Below are positions 10,815 to 21,379 of a DNA stretch of 64,000 bases, in pieces. Within the stretch, counting starts at the first letter, position 1. Every line of letters starts with the position of its first letter. Under the pieces are notes generated by a model. The model was not told the DNA's origin, searched no databases, and saw nothing but the letters and a program-made list of their open reading frames with translations. This DNA comes from Mercurialis annua. Lineage: Eukaryota > Streptophyta > Magnoliopsida > Malpighiales > Euphorbiaceae. The stretch is taken from positions 16,618,501 to 16,682,500 of the forward strand of contig NC_065571.1 of assembly GCF_937616625.2 (NCBI RefSeq), given 5' to 3'. A program made the position numbers and the translations under genes.

Positions 10815-12079
10815 TGTCACGACCCGAAATCTCGTGCCGAGACCGACAATAGGGAATGAGAATGGTAGTTGCGAAATCCGTAGCAAGCCTAAAACTTACT
10901 CAAGCTTTTTTCGCAACATCATACATTCAGAGACGTTATAAACGGAAGCATGTATACCAACATACATTTATACACTAATGTTTACGATCATAACACGGGT
11001 ACTACCTCCGTGTCCATCATAAATACATTGTAGACAACAACAATAAAAAAATAAAAACATGTTGTTGTGCTAGGCTATGACTCTGGTTAGATCATAATAC
11101 TACTGTAGCGAACGTGGAAGTTAGGACTATACATAGAAAAAGCGACTTCCGGTCAAAAGGCGGACTTCTAGTCAAGTCCGAGTCTAAGCACCTGAAAAAC
11201 ATTTAAAACGACAAGGTCAGCTTTAAGCTGAGTGAGATATATGTTATATACCCTATTATCATAATAAGCATCGCATTTAAAAACATTGTTCATATATACA
11301 ATCACATTGAATTCAAACAATTCAATTAGGCAAACAATTGATCTGATCCTAATCTTAGTCCTGGACAATTCTTAACCTAGGCTTATTCCTAAACTTAGCG
11401 AGAGTACTTCTTTCTCGTGTCCTTTTGGGTAAAGTCCCGGGATAGTTTGACCGAGTTTAACTTATACCCACTAATACCTTCCCGGGATAGTTCGACCGAG
11501 TTAAAAGCTACAATCACTACTTAAATCCATACGGTCGATCACGATAAGTCCTAGGATAATTCAACCGAGTTACTTCGATTACGATGGTTGCAACGATAAG
11601 TTAGTTTGTTCTGATCTATTTCTGTCGTCTAAACTTGACTCGACATGTGACCACATACTAATTCGTATCGTACACAATACACGTTTTGCAAATAATCATC
11701 AAATAGGCAAAACAAATACAATCCAACTAATTCAATATTATCAAGAACAAACAATTTCCATATAGTCAATCTAATCAATCCATATAACAAAATAATTCAA
11801 TCCAAACATTTATGATGCATTTGAATACTAATCATATAGTAGATAACATAAGTTTAATTATGATAATGCGAGTAAGTAAAATATACTCACTACTCGCTAT
11901 TTCAATTTTTCACAATTTTCCTTGTGTTGGCTGAACCCTCCAAGCCAGCACCGTCAAATTTATAGCTCGTCAATACCTATTTCACAACCGCAATTCAAAT
12001 ATGTTTAAATCTAATAAACGTATAATAAATATGTAAGATCCTAAGTTATTAACTTAGGTCAATTTATCAACTTTAATTC
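10815..12079 (+). repeat. TGTCACGACCC repeat unit, copy 1
   Basis: Starts TGTCACGACCCGAAATCTCG and contains four CCCGGGATA-G-TTCGACCGAGTT-like motifs (11430-11570). A second unit begins TGTCACAACCC at 20078 with the same order of motifs. The young LTR element and a MITE are inserted into this copy: its sequence resumes at 18911-18942 and 19466-20077. The TG start suggests an LTR, but the matching end is not resolved. No coding region. Confidence 0.6.
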
Positions 12080-12084
12080 ATTTC

Positions 12085-12673
12085 TGATGGAGTCTGCCTT
12101 CTGAACCGGTGAGTAAGACCTGCAAAACAGGGTAGAAGCTAACCGGACGGTGGTTGTCCGATTAACTCTCCGATGCTAAAGCCAGTTTAGAGCTTTGAGC
12201 AGCGTTTTGAGTATATGAATGTAATTGTGATTCTAGGCATACCTCGTGCTCCTTTTATAGTAGTCGAATATACCTAATAGAGTTGTATTAGGCAGGTGAA
12301 TCCTACTTTATAGGGATTCGGCAATATCGTAGAGATTCTCCTGATTTGTCGTGATCTACCTTAATCTGATAAGAGTCCTATTTAGGAACGTCTTCCTAAA
12401 TAGTCTTATCTTCCTAAAGTAGAGCTTATCCTTCCATATGTAGTGTTTGTGTCCGAATAGGACAATATTTCCATACTTAGTCGATTACCCGAATCCCGGA
12501 CCCGACGCGCTTTCGGCGGATCATGTGGGATTCGGTCTTTATGTCACCGAATCTTAAGAGATTCGGCGTCTCCTTCATATCTTCGGATCTTCAGGGGGAG
12601 TCCGGTATCACCTGAGAGTGGATCTCCTGCAACTCGGCTCCATTATACTTACAATAGGATTCGGTATCCATCA
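12085..12673 (-). repeat. 3' LTR of the young Tat-like element
   Basis: 589 bp, TGATGGAGTCTG to GGTATCCATCA on the plus strand, reading as the 3' LTR of a minus-strand element. By eye it differs from 18317-18905 at only two positions (near 12181 and 12284). Flanked on the left by ATTTC (12080-12084), repeated at 18906-18910. A G-rich polypurine tract lies next to it on the element strand (plus-strand C-run at 12678-12684). Confidence 0.95.
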
Positions 12674-13200
12674 TTAGCCCCCCCGCAAGTGAGCTGAAGT
12701 AGTTTGGCATTTATGCCTTAGTGGATTTTAGCTCTTTTGGAGCTGAGTTCTCTTATACGGGCGAGTCGTTTTGTATTCCGGGCGAGTCGTTTCATATGTT
12801 TGTGGGTGACTTTTCTTCTTTAGTAAGATTCTGTGTTGCCACGTGTCGGCATTTAGTGATTCAACGGTTAATGATTCAAAAACTCTTTGTATTTAATCTC
12901 TTTGCATTTCTTCTTTTCCCTCTTACTTGCTTTTCGAATTTATTCTTATTTCTTGCAGCTATTTCCTTTTCGTTCTTTGTTTGATTATTTGGTTCTTCGT
13001 GACTTGTTTCATCCAGATTTTTCAGGTATGTTCTCTTTTGTCGCTTGGATGTTAATATGGTTTTCTTCTTTGTATATGTTCTCCATGATTTATATTCTGG
13101 AAATTCCCTTTCTGTACTTAGTGTTCTTCGACGTGTTCTTCAATATATTTCTTGTTTGATCCTTATTCTGTATTTATGTTTGTGATTTCCTGTTCTAGGA
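12674..13200 (+). other. 5' leader of the antisense gene
   Basis: T-rich region between the 3' LTR and the antisense start. Contains two near-repeats (GGGCGAGTCGTTT at about 12760 and 12780) and pyrimidine tracts followed by AG at 13017-13025 and 13190-13199. These fit a 5' UTR intron, which I infer but cannot prove. Confidence 0.4.
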
Positions 13201-15104
13201 TGCCTCTTAGTCGAGTGGAAGATGCATGCGCTGCTATGGCTTTTACCAGATCAAAGCTTCGTAGGGATGAAGTCTTAGATATCTATTTTAGTATAGCTTT
13301 CCTTTCGATTATAGGGTAATATTACCTGGTGCCGATATGGCTGCTTCCGATTCTCCAGGATCTTCTTGTAGGGCGGTTCTCTTCGAAGAGCAATTTGCTG
13401 CTGGTCTTAGGTTTCCTTTAGATTCATTTTTAGTAGAAGTGTGTAGGGATTTAAAGGTTGCTCTGGGACAACTTTATCCTGGTACGATTAAAGTAGTGCT
13501 CGCCTTTTCGGAGGCGTGTAGGCTTCGGGGTTGTGCCCCTTCTCTCAACGTGTTGTATCATTTTGTAAACTTTAGGAAGTGCGATGGTTGCTTCGTTTTC
13601 GCCCTTGGCAGAGAAGGGCGATCTCGTATTTATCTTCCTTGCCTAACCAGTCGCTGGCGAAGGCGTTTCTTTATTGTTTACCATAAATTTGCTTTTCTTC
13701 ATTTTTCGGATGGTTTTTCTTCTCACCAAGTTCGGAGTTGTCCGTCTCCTTTAAGTTTATCCGAGTCAAAACTTGCTTTCGACATATCTTCCTGTGGTGT
13801 TGTATCGCGTCCCATTCTAGATGTCTTGGTCAATAGTCATCTTCGGCGTCGATGGTTTCCTTTGGAGGATCCTCCTCGAGGCTTGGCGGATCTTTGCTAC
13901 TCTTTTGTTCAAGGTATATTAATTTGCTTAAGTTCTTTTTGATGTTTCTTTTGTAGGATGTCTTCTTCTTCTGTCGATTTCCTTTCCGGGTTTCAAGTAG
14001 ATTTGGACGTTCCGATGGGTGGTCCTGACGTTCCTATCGCCAACATTATTCCTAGCGACATTGACGTGGATGTGGCTCCTGTTGATATTCCCATAGCTCC
14101 CATCGAGATAGCGTTGCCTGCGGGTGGTGAGGTTATTGTTGTAGATGATGATGATAACCAGGCTGATCCAGTAGGTGACGAGGCGGTTCCGTCGCTACTT
14201 CCCCCTCTAGCATCATTTACCGTCTCGGGGGGAGTTGGGGGTGTGACTTCAGAGGGGCTGGTTGTTGCTGATTCGGGAGAGATTTCTCTGGGTCGAGACC
14301 CGGATTCTCCGTCTAGGAAAAGACGTCGAGTTGGCGATGGTTCTCCATCGAGGGAGAGTTTTCCTGGAAACTCTTCTTCTGCTCCAGATTTGGTGCAGTG
14401 GGTCGAAGGTCAGGATCCTGCTAGTTTGCTGAATCCTAGAGTGCTAGCGGAATATATCCGAACTTTGGCGATTTCTGATGATGTCACGTGGTTTTGTGGT
14501 AGGCCGGGTTAGGAGCTTTCCGATCTGGCTTGTTTTCATGGTTTCTCTGTAAGTGCTTTCTTTCTTGAATATAATATGTTTTTTGTATTCAGTTGTTTCC
14601 TTATTTGTTTGTTTCTGGTGTTTGTAGGCTCTTCAATCTGTTCTGGTATTGAACGACCGCCGACAGTGTGCCGAGGAGGAGGTTGAGCGTCTGTCTTCTC
14701 TTTTGGCGACTTCCGAGTCTGAAAGGGCAAAATTGAAGGCCTCTTTGGAAGAGCATGATTCCCTTCTGGCGCAGCTTAAGGCGCAGGATGCGATTAATGA
14801 TCGCCAAGTGAAAGTGATCGAGAAGAAGACCGATGACTTGACTCAAGAGATTGAGGAGCTTATTCGAATCAATTCCCTTGTTGGTGGGGAGAGGGACAGT
14901 CTAAGATCGGAGGTTGAAGGTCTTCACATCCGTTTGCTAGATACGAAAGCTTTTTACTCTGCTTTGATAAGCGAGTATCGCCTTGCGATTGGGAGGAAGC
15001 TTCTAGAGCAGAATCCTAATATTGATCTTTCTGGGGTTAACGGGTTGGATCCCCAGGCCATCGCTCGTGACCTTCTTGTCAAGATGTCTAAAGACCGTGT
15101 CTAG
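13201..15104 (+). pseudogene. Antisense ORF of the Tat-like element: Transposase_28-type protein with coiled coil
   Basis: Spliced gene on the strand opposite to gag. Probable start ATG 13201 (MPLSRVEDACAAMAF); a frameshift near 13310 leads into the long frame 13337-13913. That exon resembles the plant 'putative gypsy type transposon' family (Transposase_28): AAGLRFPLDSFLVEV, then CRLRGCAPSLNVLYHF, and RRRFFIVYH. Donor GTATAT after 13913, acceptor before 13957. Exon 2 (13957 to about 14550) is acidic and Ser/Pro-rich, with a basic patch SRKRRRVG at about 14310, and has a TAG at 14510 shortly before a GTAAGT. Exon 3 (about 14628-15104) is a 150-residue heptad-rich coiled coil (EEVERLSSLLATSESERAKL). 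Function in the element is unknown. The frameshift and stop make this copy probably defective, unless splicing avoids them. Confidence 0.72.
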
Positions 15105-15750
15105 TAGTTTTTCTTTTGATTGTATTTGCTATGTACTAATTTTGCTTTTTGTAATTCGCAATTTATGAATATATTTTCTTCGTGTTTCTTCGAAATGCGC
15201 TTTCGCCTTATATCAATTTTATGTACTTGTCTTGCCTCGAGGGTTATTCTAAACCCTGTTCTTGGCGTTGCTTTTTATAGAGTTAATCTAAACTCTTTTA
15301 TTTTTGTTTTTGTTTCGAGTTAATCTAAACTCTTTTTTGGCGATTTGCCTTTTCTGAGTTAATTTAAACTCATTTTCTAGCCTTTTGTGGCGATTTGCCT
15401 AGTTTGGCGATTTTGCCTTGAGTTAATTTAAACTCATTTTCTTGGCTCTTAGCCTTTTGTGGCGATTTGCCTAGTTCGGCGATTTTGCCTTGAGTTAATT
15501 TAAACTCATTTTCTTGGCTTTTAGCCTTTCTTGAATTTGATCTTTAATTTATTTTTTCTTCTTTCATCTTTGATTTAATCATTCGTGGCTGTTCTTGATT
15601 TTTATTTCTTTATTGGTTCGTCTGGCTAATCAGATAGTAGCAAAATTGAACTTTTATTGATAAAAAGATGGCATACAAAATATTAAAGATAAATTTGACG
15701 CCATCTGGTAAGACGTAAAGTCGTTACCGATGATGGGTCGTTTTCCGTTC
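15105..15750. repeat. Tandem-repeat spacer between antisense gene and protease
   Basis: GAGTTAATCTAAACTC or GAGTTAATTTAAACTC begins at 15280, 15317, 15356, 15420 and 15492, with TTTGTGGCGATTTGCCTAG units between the later copies (period about 64-72 bp). It corresponds to the hypervariable tandem-repeat region of Tat elements. Similar motifs recur at 22350-22420. The remainder is T-rich and non-coding. Confidence 0.8.
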
Positions 15751-16635
15751 CTATTCTTCCTTCTTTTCGGTCTTGTTTTCTTGGAAATCCACCACTGACT
15801 CGTCATAGCACTTCTTGGCTATTCCTTGGTCTCCTCTCAGCGTCACTACTCCCTTTTCGGTTAGTATTTTCATTGCCAACGCTCTTATGCTGGTTACTGC
15901 TGCCGAATCATGGAGGAAAGGTCTTCCTAGGATGGCATTGTATGTCAGTTCCATGTCCACTATGTTAAATAGTGACATGATTTTCTTGTTTATTCCTCTT
16001 TCTGGGCCGATTATTACTTCCAAGGTGACTGCTCCCAGTGGAGTGATGGAGGGGCCACCGAGTCCTGATAGCGGAATTGGGACTCGGCGTAGCCTTGACG
16101 CCGTTCCTCCCAGCATTTTGTATGCTGCGTTTGTCATGAGGTTTACCGCGCTTCCTTCGTCGATTAGGATTCGCTCCATGTTCCAATTTTCAATGATAGT
16201 AGTCACTACCAAAGCATCGTTGTGGGGTGCTTTGACGTGTTCATAGTCTTCTACATCGAAGATCACTGGCGGCATGTGAGTTTCTTGTATGTTCATTACT
16301 TCCTTCCTCTGCTTTCTCCTGATCGTGGAGCTGCTATGTCCTCCACCGTTAATCATGTGTATGGTTCCCAGAATTTTGGATGGGCGCTCGTCTTCTTTTT
16401 CTTTCGGCTTGTCTTCTCTGTTTCTTTTTTCTCCCTTGTCATTGCTCTTCTCTTTTCGGGCCACAAATTTCCTCAGCTCGCCTGTGTCGATCATTCTTTC
16501 GATCTCGACCTTTAAGTCTCTGCAGCTATCCGTTTCATGTCCGTAATCGTCGTGAAATTTGCAGTACTTTCTGGTGTCTCTTACCTCTGCTTTCATCTTT
16601 GGTGGCCATACCACGTTTCTGACGTTTTCTTTGAT
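15751..16635 (-). CDS. gag C-terminus (zinc-knuckle-like) and aspartic protease
   Basis: Continues the gag frame after a single TAG at 16638-16636. It begins with a nucleic-acid-binding knuckle of the plant gypsy type, YCKFHDDYGHETDSC (C..H..H..C), a charged Lys/Glu linker, and then a retropepsin-like domain: MERILIDEGSAVNLM (active-site loop, DEG in place of the common DTG/DSG), the flap-region text GLGGPSITPLGAVTLE, and AILGRPFLHDSAAVTS. It ends at a TAA/TAG region at 15751, where autonomous relatives continue into reverse transcriptase. Whether the protease is active is uncertain. Confidence 0.85.
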   Translation of the reverse strand: MKENVRNVVWPPKMKAEVRDTRKYCKFHDDYGHETDSCRDLKVEIERMIDTGELRKFVARKEKSNDKGEKRNREDKPKEKEDERPSKILGTIHMINGGGHSSSTIRRKQRKEVMNIQETHMPPVIFDVEDYEHVKAPHNDALVVTTIIENWNMERILIDEGSAVNLMTNAAYKMLGGTASRLRRVPIPLSGLGGPSITPLGAVTLEVIIGPERGINKKIMSLFNIVDMELTYNAILGRPFLHDSAAVTSIRALAMKILTEKGVVTLRGDQGIAKKCYDESVVDFQENKTEKKEE

Positions 16636-18232
16636 CTACATGAGGACATTAGTTCGGCTGGTGTTTAGCGGAGTGAAGTTATTCTCGTCATCTCTGAGAT
16701 CATATCTCGATTCATATCTTGTCTGGGGGGCGAATCGTCTGTTCTCTTCGGGTCTTCCTCTCCTGTCATCAGGTTTGGACTTGGTTTTTTCTCTGGATCT
16801 CTCTTTTGATTCTTTTCCTTTTGCTTCCTTTCCGCGGATCGCCCTTCGCCCTTCGTCTAACTCGAAGTATTTCTGGGGTATGCCCATTAAGTTCGAGAAA
16901 GTTGTGGGTTTATTGACTAGCAGCTTGTCCACCAGTTTTCCGAATCGCGTCCCTTCTCGCAATGCTTCTGTCGCCATGTCGACGTTAAGGTTGTCTATCT
17001 TCATAGCTTGCTTGTTGAATCGTTCGATGTAGCTTCGCAGGGTTTCTCCTTCTTCTTGGATGCAGGCTCTCAGGATACTGGTAGTGGTTTTAGCTGGGAT
17101 GTTTGTGAGATATCTATTAAGGAACTCTGTTGAAAGCAAAGCGAAGCTTTTGATCGAGCCTGGTTTTAATTTGTTATACCATCTCTGGGCTGTGCCCGTG
17201 AGTGTGGTAGGGAAAACCCTGCAGAGAATGGCGTCTGATACGCTGAGTAGCCCCATGGTCGCTGTGAACCTAGAAGTATGGTCTCGGGGGTCTCCTTCCC
17301 CATTGAAAATTGGCAGGATCGGCAGCTTCATGCTGTGCGGGATGGTTTCCTCCATGATCTCGGGCGAGAGGGGTGATTCTTTCAACCTGAGGTCGTCTAT
17401 ATCCAATTCTTCAGATTTTAGTTTTTTGAGTGCTTTGACGATCTTCTCTTCTAAATCTTCTTCCACCACATATGTGGCCTTGCTTTTTTGGGGTGTCTCT
17501 GACGATTCGCCCTCTCCTTCTTGGTGTTTTTTCTTAGTTTGCTCTTTCTCTGCATCTCTTTCTTGTCGCTTGCTCCTTGGCGGGGCGTCTTCTTTTTCCT
17601 TCTCCCTTCGTTTGTCTCTCTTTGAATTCAGACCGCTCCGGGCGTCCTCCTGGTTGTGCTCATTTCTGGGTGTCTCCGGTGATTCCTTGTTAGATTTGTC
17701 TCTGTTCGGACTTTCCTCGTCGCTGGTTCTATTTTCTCGTTGGTTTCTTGCTTCGTTTCTTTCTCCGTTCCCTCTGGTTCGGGGTTCCTTGCTTTTATTG
17801 TTTTCTGCCCTTGTCTCTCGTCGGCCTGGGTTTGCGTTTTCTGTTCTTTCTCTTCTTCTGGGAGCTGTAGGGCTGAAATTTTCCCTTAGGATTTTCATAG
17901 TTTCTTCGTGCCTGTCGTTTGTTCTTTTGGCTTCGCTAGCCAATCTGTCAAGATTTGCCTGTACTGATTCTAGTATCTTTTTCAGTATTTCGTTGTGTGG
18001 ATCTTGTGCTGCTGCGTTTGGTGCTTGTTCTTCAGTGCCCAAATTGAAAGCAATTGGGTTGCTTCCCCTCATCGGATTAGTTTGGTATTGGGGTGTTGAA
18101 AAAGAGGGCCCTCCGGTATTGCTTTTTTTCCCCGGAGTTGTGAAGCCCGTCTTCCGTCACGTTGATTATCTCCGGAGTGCTTTTTGGGTCCATTGGTTGT
18201 TTGTCTTTCAGGTTTACTCTTTCAGAAGTCAT
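16636..18232 (-). pseudogene. gag of the Tat-like element (frameshift near N-terminus, terminal TAG)
   Basis: Capsid-type protein of the LTR element. The long frame 18072-16636 has a Glu/Arg/Lys-rich, low-complexity first half, followed by a Retrotrans_gag domain (PILPIFNGEGDPRDHTSRF, AQRWYNKLKPGSIKSF, EGETLRSYIERFNKQA, ending in FELDEGRRAI). A better start lies at ATG 18232 (MTSERVNLKDKQP), joined to the main frame only through a one-base shift near 18150. The frame then meets TAG at 16638-16636, after which coding continues in the same frame. The plus strand opposite is also open for long stretches, but only as a shadow of this biased composition. Confidence 0.88.
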
Positions 18233-18299
18233 CTTCTTCAATGAGATTTGTTTTTGAGTTCAGAAAAGCTCCTTCTTTTGAAGTTTAGTTAAGCTTTTC

Positions 18300-18316
18300 C
18301 CACAGACGGCGCCAAT
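18300..18316 (-). other. Primer-binding site of the Tat-like element
   Basis: Minus-strand TTGGCGCCGTCTGTGG directly after the 5' LTR. This text is the common PBS of many plant Ty3/gypsy elements (partly complementary to a tRNA-Asp 3' end; family knowledge). The relic at 25672-25687 has a diverged version. Confidence 0.75.
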
Positions 18317-18905
18317 TGATGGAGTCTGCCTTCTGAACCGGTGAGTAAGACCTGCAAAACAGGGTAGAAGCTAACCGGACGGTGGTTGTCCGATTAACTC
18401 TCCGATGCTAAAGTCAGTTTAGAGCTTTGAGCAGCGTTTTGAGTATATGAATGTAATTGTGATTCTAGGCATACCTCGTGCTCCTTTTATAGTAGTCGAA
18501 TATACCTAATAGAGTTATATTAGGCAGGTGAATCCTACTTTATAGGGATTCGGCAATATCGTAGAGATTCTCCTGATTTGTCGTGATCTACCTTAATCTG
18601 ATAAGAGTCCTATTTAGGAACGTCTTCCTAAATAGTCTTATCTTCCTAAAGTAGAGCTTATCCTTCCATATGTAGTGTTTGTGTCCGAATAGGACAATAT
18701 TTCCATACTTAGTCGATTACCCGAATCCCGGACCCGACGCGCTTTCGGCGGATCATGTGGGATTCGGTCTTTATGTCACCGAATCTTAAGAGATTCGGCG
18801 TCTCCTTCATATCTTCGGATCTTCAGGGGGAGTCCGGTATCACCTGAGAGTGGATCTCCTGCAACTCGGCTCCATTATACTTACAATAGGATTCGGTATC
18901 CATCA
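18317..18905 (-). repeat. 5' LTR of the young Tat-like element
   Basis: 589 bp, equal in length to 12085-12673 and differing by eye only at AAAGTCAG versus AAAGCCAG and GAGTTATATTA versus GAGTTGTATTA. On the minus strand it precedes the primer-binding site at 18300-18314. Followed by the duplicated target ATTTC at 18906-18910. Confidence 0.95.
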
Positions 18906-18951
18906 ATTTCCTTTAATCTCATTTAAATCCCTTAAGTTGATATTCTTTTAA

Positions 18952-19456
18952 GGCCTAATGTCTTAAAAAAAACCCGACCTTTTAGCCCCTTTTCAATCAT
19001 ACCCTGACGTTGAAAATTTGTCAATTTTACCCTATTTTGCATTATTGTGTTTCAATTGTACCCTGAAAAAATAAATTAACGTCTTTTGCGTTTGGAAATT
19101 TGTTTAAAACATTCTCCATGTCTCGCATATATTGATTGTATATTTTTAAAATTTATTTAAATTTAGTTAAATTAATTAAGAATTTAAATTAGTGTTAATT
19201 TGATTATGGTTTTTAGTTAGTTTTTAAAAATAAAGGACTTATTTGTACTTTTTTGAATAAAAAAGAATTTAATTTCATGTTTAGACTTAATTAATTGAAT
19301 GATTTCATCATTTAAGTAAAAAAATTAACAAAAATTAAAATATTGGGGTACAATTGAAAACGGAAAATTCAAAAGTGGGTAAAATTGACAAATTTTCAAC
19401 GTCGGGGTGGAATTGAAAAAATGTTTAAAGGTGAGAGGTTTTTGAGTGATTAGGCC
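18952..19456. mobile_element. MULE-type MITE (family A), 9-bp target duplication
   Basis: 505 bp, GGCCTAATGTCTTAAAAAA to GTGATTAGGCC, with arms holding ACCCTGACGTTGAAAATTTG and its complement. TTCTTTTAA at 18943-18951 and 19457-19465. Same family as 984-1352. Inserted in the TGTCACGACCC repeat unit just beside the LTR element. Confidence 0.88.
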
Positions 19457-19465
19457 TTCTTTTAA

Positions 19466-20077
19466 ATATCAACTTTAGGTTTTTAAGCTTCAACGGTTTT
19501 ATTCAAAACCGATAACGTATTTAATCGTTTTAAATACGTATAACCCAAATTTCATTTTCCAATCCTTTATCAAATATATTTTGATGGTTATAACAACCAT
19601 AACCAACTTATATATTCAAAATCAACTTATAATATTTTTACGTCCATTTTGCATTTTTGCATCAATTTTTCGTTTACGTTTAAACTTGAAACGCTTAACT
19701 CTTAACTCAATTTCTTAGCGTTTTAAATGTTTTAAACAGCCGTTAAAACATATTATATTCATCCAATACCATTAAATAAAACCTTAACCTATTCATTCAT
19801 TTTCAAACGTATTTTACGTTCAACTCAAAACTAGTTGCATAACGCTTAGTGTTTTCAACTTAAAATGCTTAATTCGCAACTCATATCCTTAGCGTTTTAA
19901 TTGATTAAAACAGCCCATAGATGCCATCTTCATCCATTATCAAAAACCATTTCATTCAACAAAACCTTAGCTCAACGTTTACTTTCAAAAACTGTTTTAC
20001 GTTTCAATCGTTTTCTAACTTCGTGGCTAGACATTTTATGCAAAATTAAGCATAAACGAACCTCGGAGAAGGGTGGT
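19466..20077. repeat. Continuation of the TGTCAC unit with two diverged internal repeats of about 185 bp
   Basis: Two tandem, diverged segments share CTTAGCGTTTTAA, AAACAGCC, TTCATCCA and AAACCTTA in the same order (around 19710-19800 and 19890-19970). AT-rich, no coding frame. Confidence 0.5.
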
Positions 20078-21300
20078 TGTCACAACCCAATTTCTCGAGC
20101 TGCGACCGGCGCTAGGGAATGGGACTGGTAGCTCTGAAAACATGTATAAATTTTGCGCTTATTAAAGCGAATCTCATATATCAAAACACATGTGACCCCA
20201 TTTACAAATACATCAGAGTTAAAACACATTTTACAATTTCATAGTCAAACTTCTAGTCTACTGCGGACTTCTAGAAAGAAAAGCTTCTTTTGCTTCTTGT
20301 ACAAATGATTTCCGGGAATTAAACTTCGGGAGCTTGACTTGTTAAATCATAGCTTACTTTTCCTGCAAAATGGGAGGAGCAACGGGGTCAGTATAAAACT
20401 GAGTGAGTTTACCAAATTACAAGCAATATACATAAAGGGTAAAATCGTTTGAAAACCGCTTTATGTAGAAAATATTGTTTTTACTCAAATCATACCTTAT
20501 ATACTTACTATCATATAAACTTCACTCGATTTCATCTTTTACATATCTTTTCATGGTCGTATATACTTTCTATAGTATATACATCTTATCAATCATATAA
20601 TTATGTCATACTTGTGTTCGATGTTTTTTGTTTCTTTATATGGTTTGATATTTGTCTTTTCTCGTTTCGTTTCTTTGGTTTTTGACGGACGTTTTAAGCT
20701 TTGGATTGTATTATCCTAATATGTCCATATCGAATTGCACTTCCGGATAATTCAACCGAGTTTAACCCCAACCATATAGTACAGTCCCGGGATAATTCTA
20801 CCGAGTTAAACTAGTACCATTTCTTACGTCAGTAGTAGTCATCGTGAGTCCTGGGATAATGCTACTGAGTTCAACTCCTTAGACACAGGTTTCGAGATAA
20901 TTCCACCGAGTTCAACCTAGTGCCCGTATTCGAATTCTGGTATCGCATCTTCTCCGATCTCAATCGATAGTCGCATCGTTCCTATTGTCATCTAATAGGG
21001 CGATTTGTTTCTTATTGTCGTTCTCGTTTATTATCGTTCTTATCTCGTATTAATTCTTGATATATTATGCTTAATTTTATTTTCATATGAGTCCCGGGGA
21101 CTTTTATCGAGAATTAGTGAGATATAGGTCCCGGGATAGTTCTACCGAGTTCAACCTCGTATCTCGGTTCTTTATTATTAATGTACCGTAGTACAATTTT
21201 CTTATCTCGTGTATTTATCGTTTCGATATTTTACGTTTAGTTTTTATGATCCTTTATGGACCATGGCATGCATAGTACAATCTAATCATATATCTGCAAC
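20078..21300 (+). repeat. TGTCACAACCC repeat unit, copy 2
   Basis: Starts TGTCACAACCCAATTTCTCG and has GGGAATGGGACTGGTAGC at 20114. Contains a series of GGGATAATTC-ACCGAGTT motifs at 20740-20915 and 21130-21155. Same layout as 10815-12079. Function and superfamily unknown. Confidence 0.6.
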
Positions 21301-21309
21301 ACACGTACA

Positions 21310-21375
21310 TAGGCCTGTGCATTCGGTTAGTTTGGTCGGTTTGATCACCGAACCGAACAAACCGAACACCAATGT
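21310..21375. repeat. Terminal fragment of a hAT MITE (ACCGAAC family)
   Basis: GGCCTGTGCATTCGGTTAG followed by ACCGAACCGAACAAACCGAAC, like the ends of 42398-42714. Only one end is present, so it is a truncated copy. Confidence 0.5.
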
Positions 21376-21379
21376 TTTG

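Larger units (their letters stand above)
12085..18905 (-). mobile_element. Young non-autonomous Tat-like Ty3/gypsy retrotransposon with antisense gene
   Basis: Complete LTR-to-LTR element, 6821 bp, with a 5-bp duplication ATTTC. Order on its own (minus) strand: 5' LTR 18905-18317, primer-binding site abutting the LTR (plus-strand CCACAGACGGCGCCA at 18300-18314), gag, protease, tandem-repeat zone 15280-15540, antisense gene (plus strand 13201-15104), polypurine tract, 3' LTR. Reverse transcriptase, RNase H and integrase are absent: only about 100 bp separate the protease end from the repeat zone. Tat-lineage elements (Ogre, Retand, Grande) are known for 3' tandem repeats and antisense reading frames, which fits. 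Near-identical LTRs imply a recent insertion, so mobilisation must have been in trans or preceded the loss. Confidence 0.9.

Noticed and set aside
15815..16622. Several plus-strand open frames over the protease region
   Set aside because: They are antisense shadows of the protease and knuckle, without any family similarity.
17060..18244. A 394-codon open frame on the plus strand
   Set aside because: It is the exact antisense of the gag low-complexity region. Its leucine/serine-rich text mirrors the gag Glu/Lys/Arg bias, and the gag domain on the other strand is clear.
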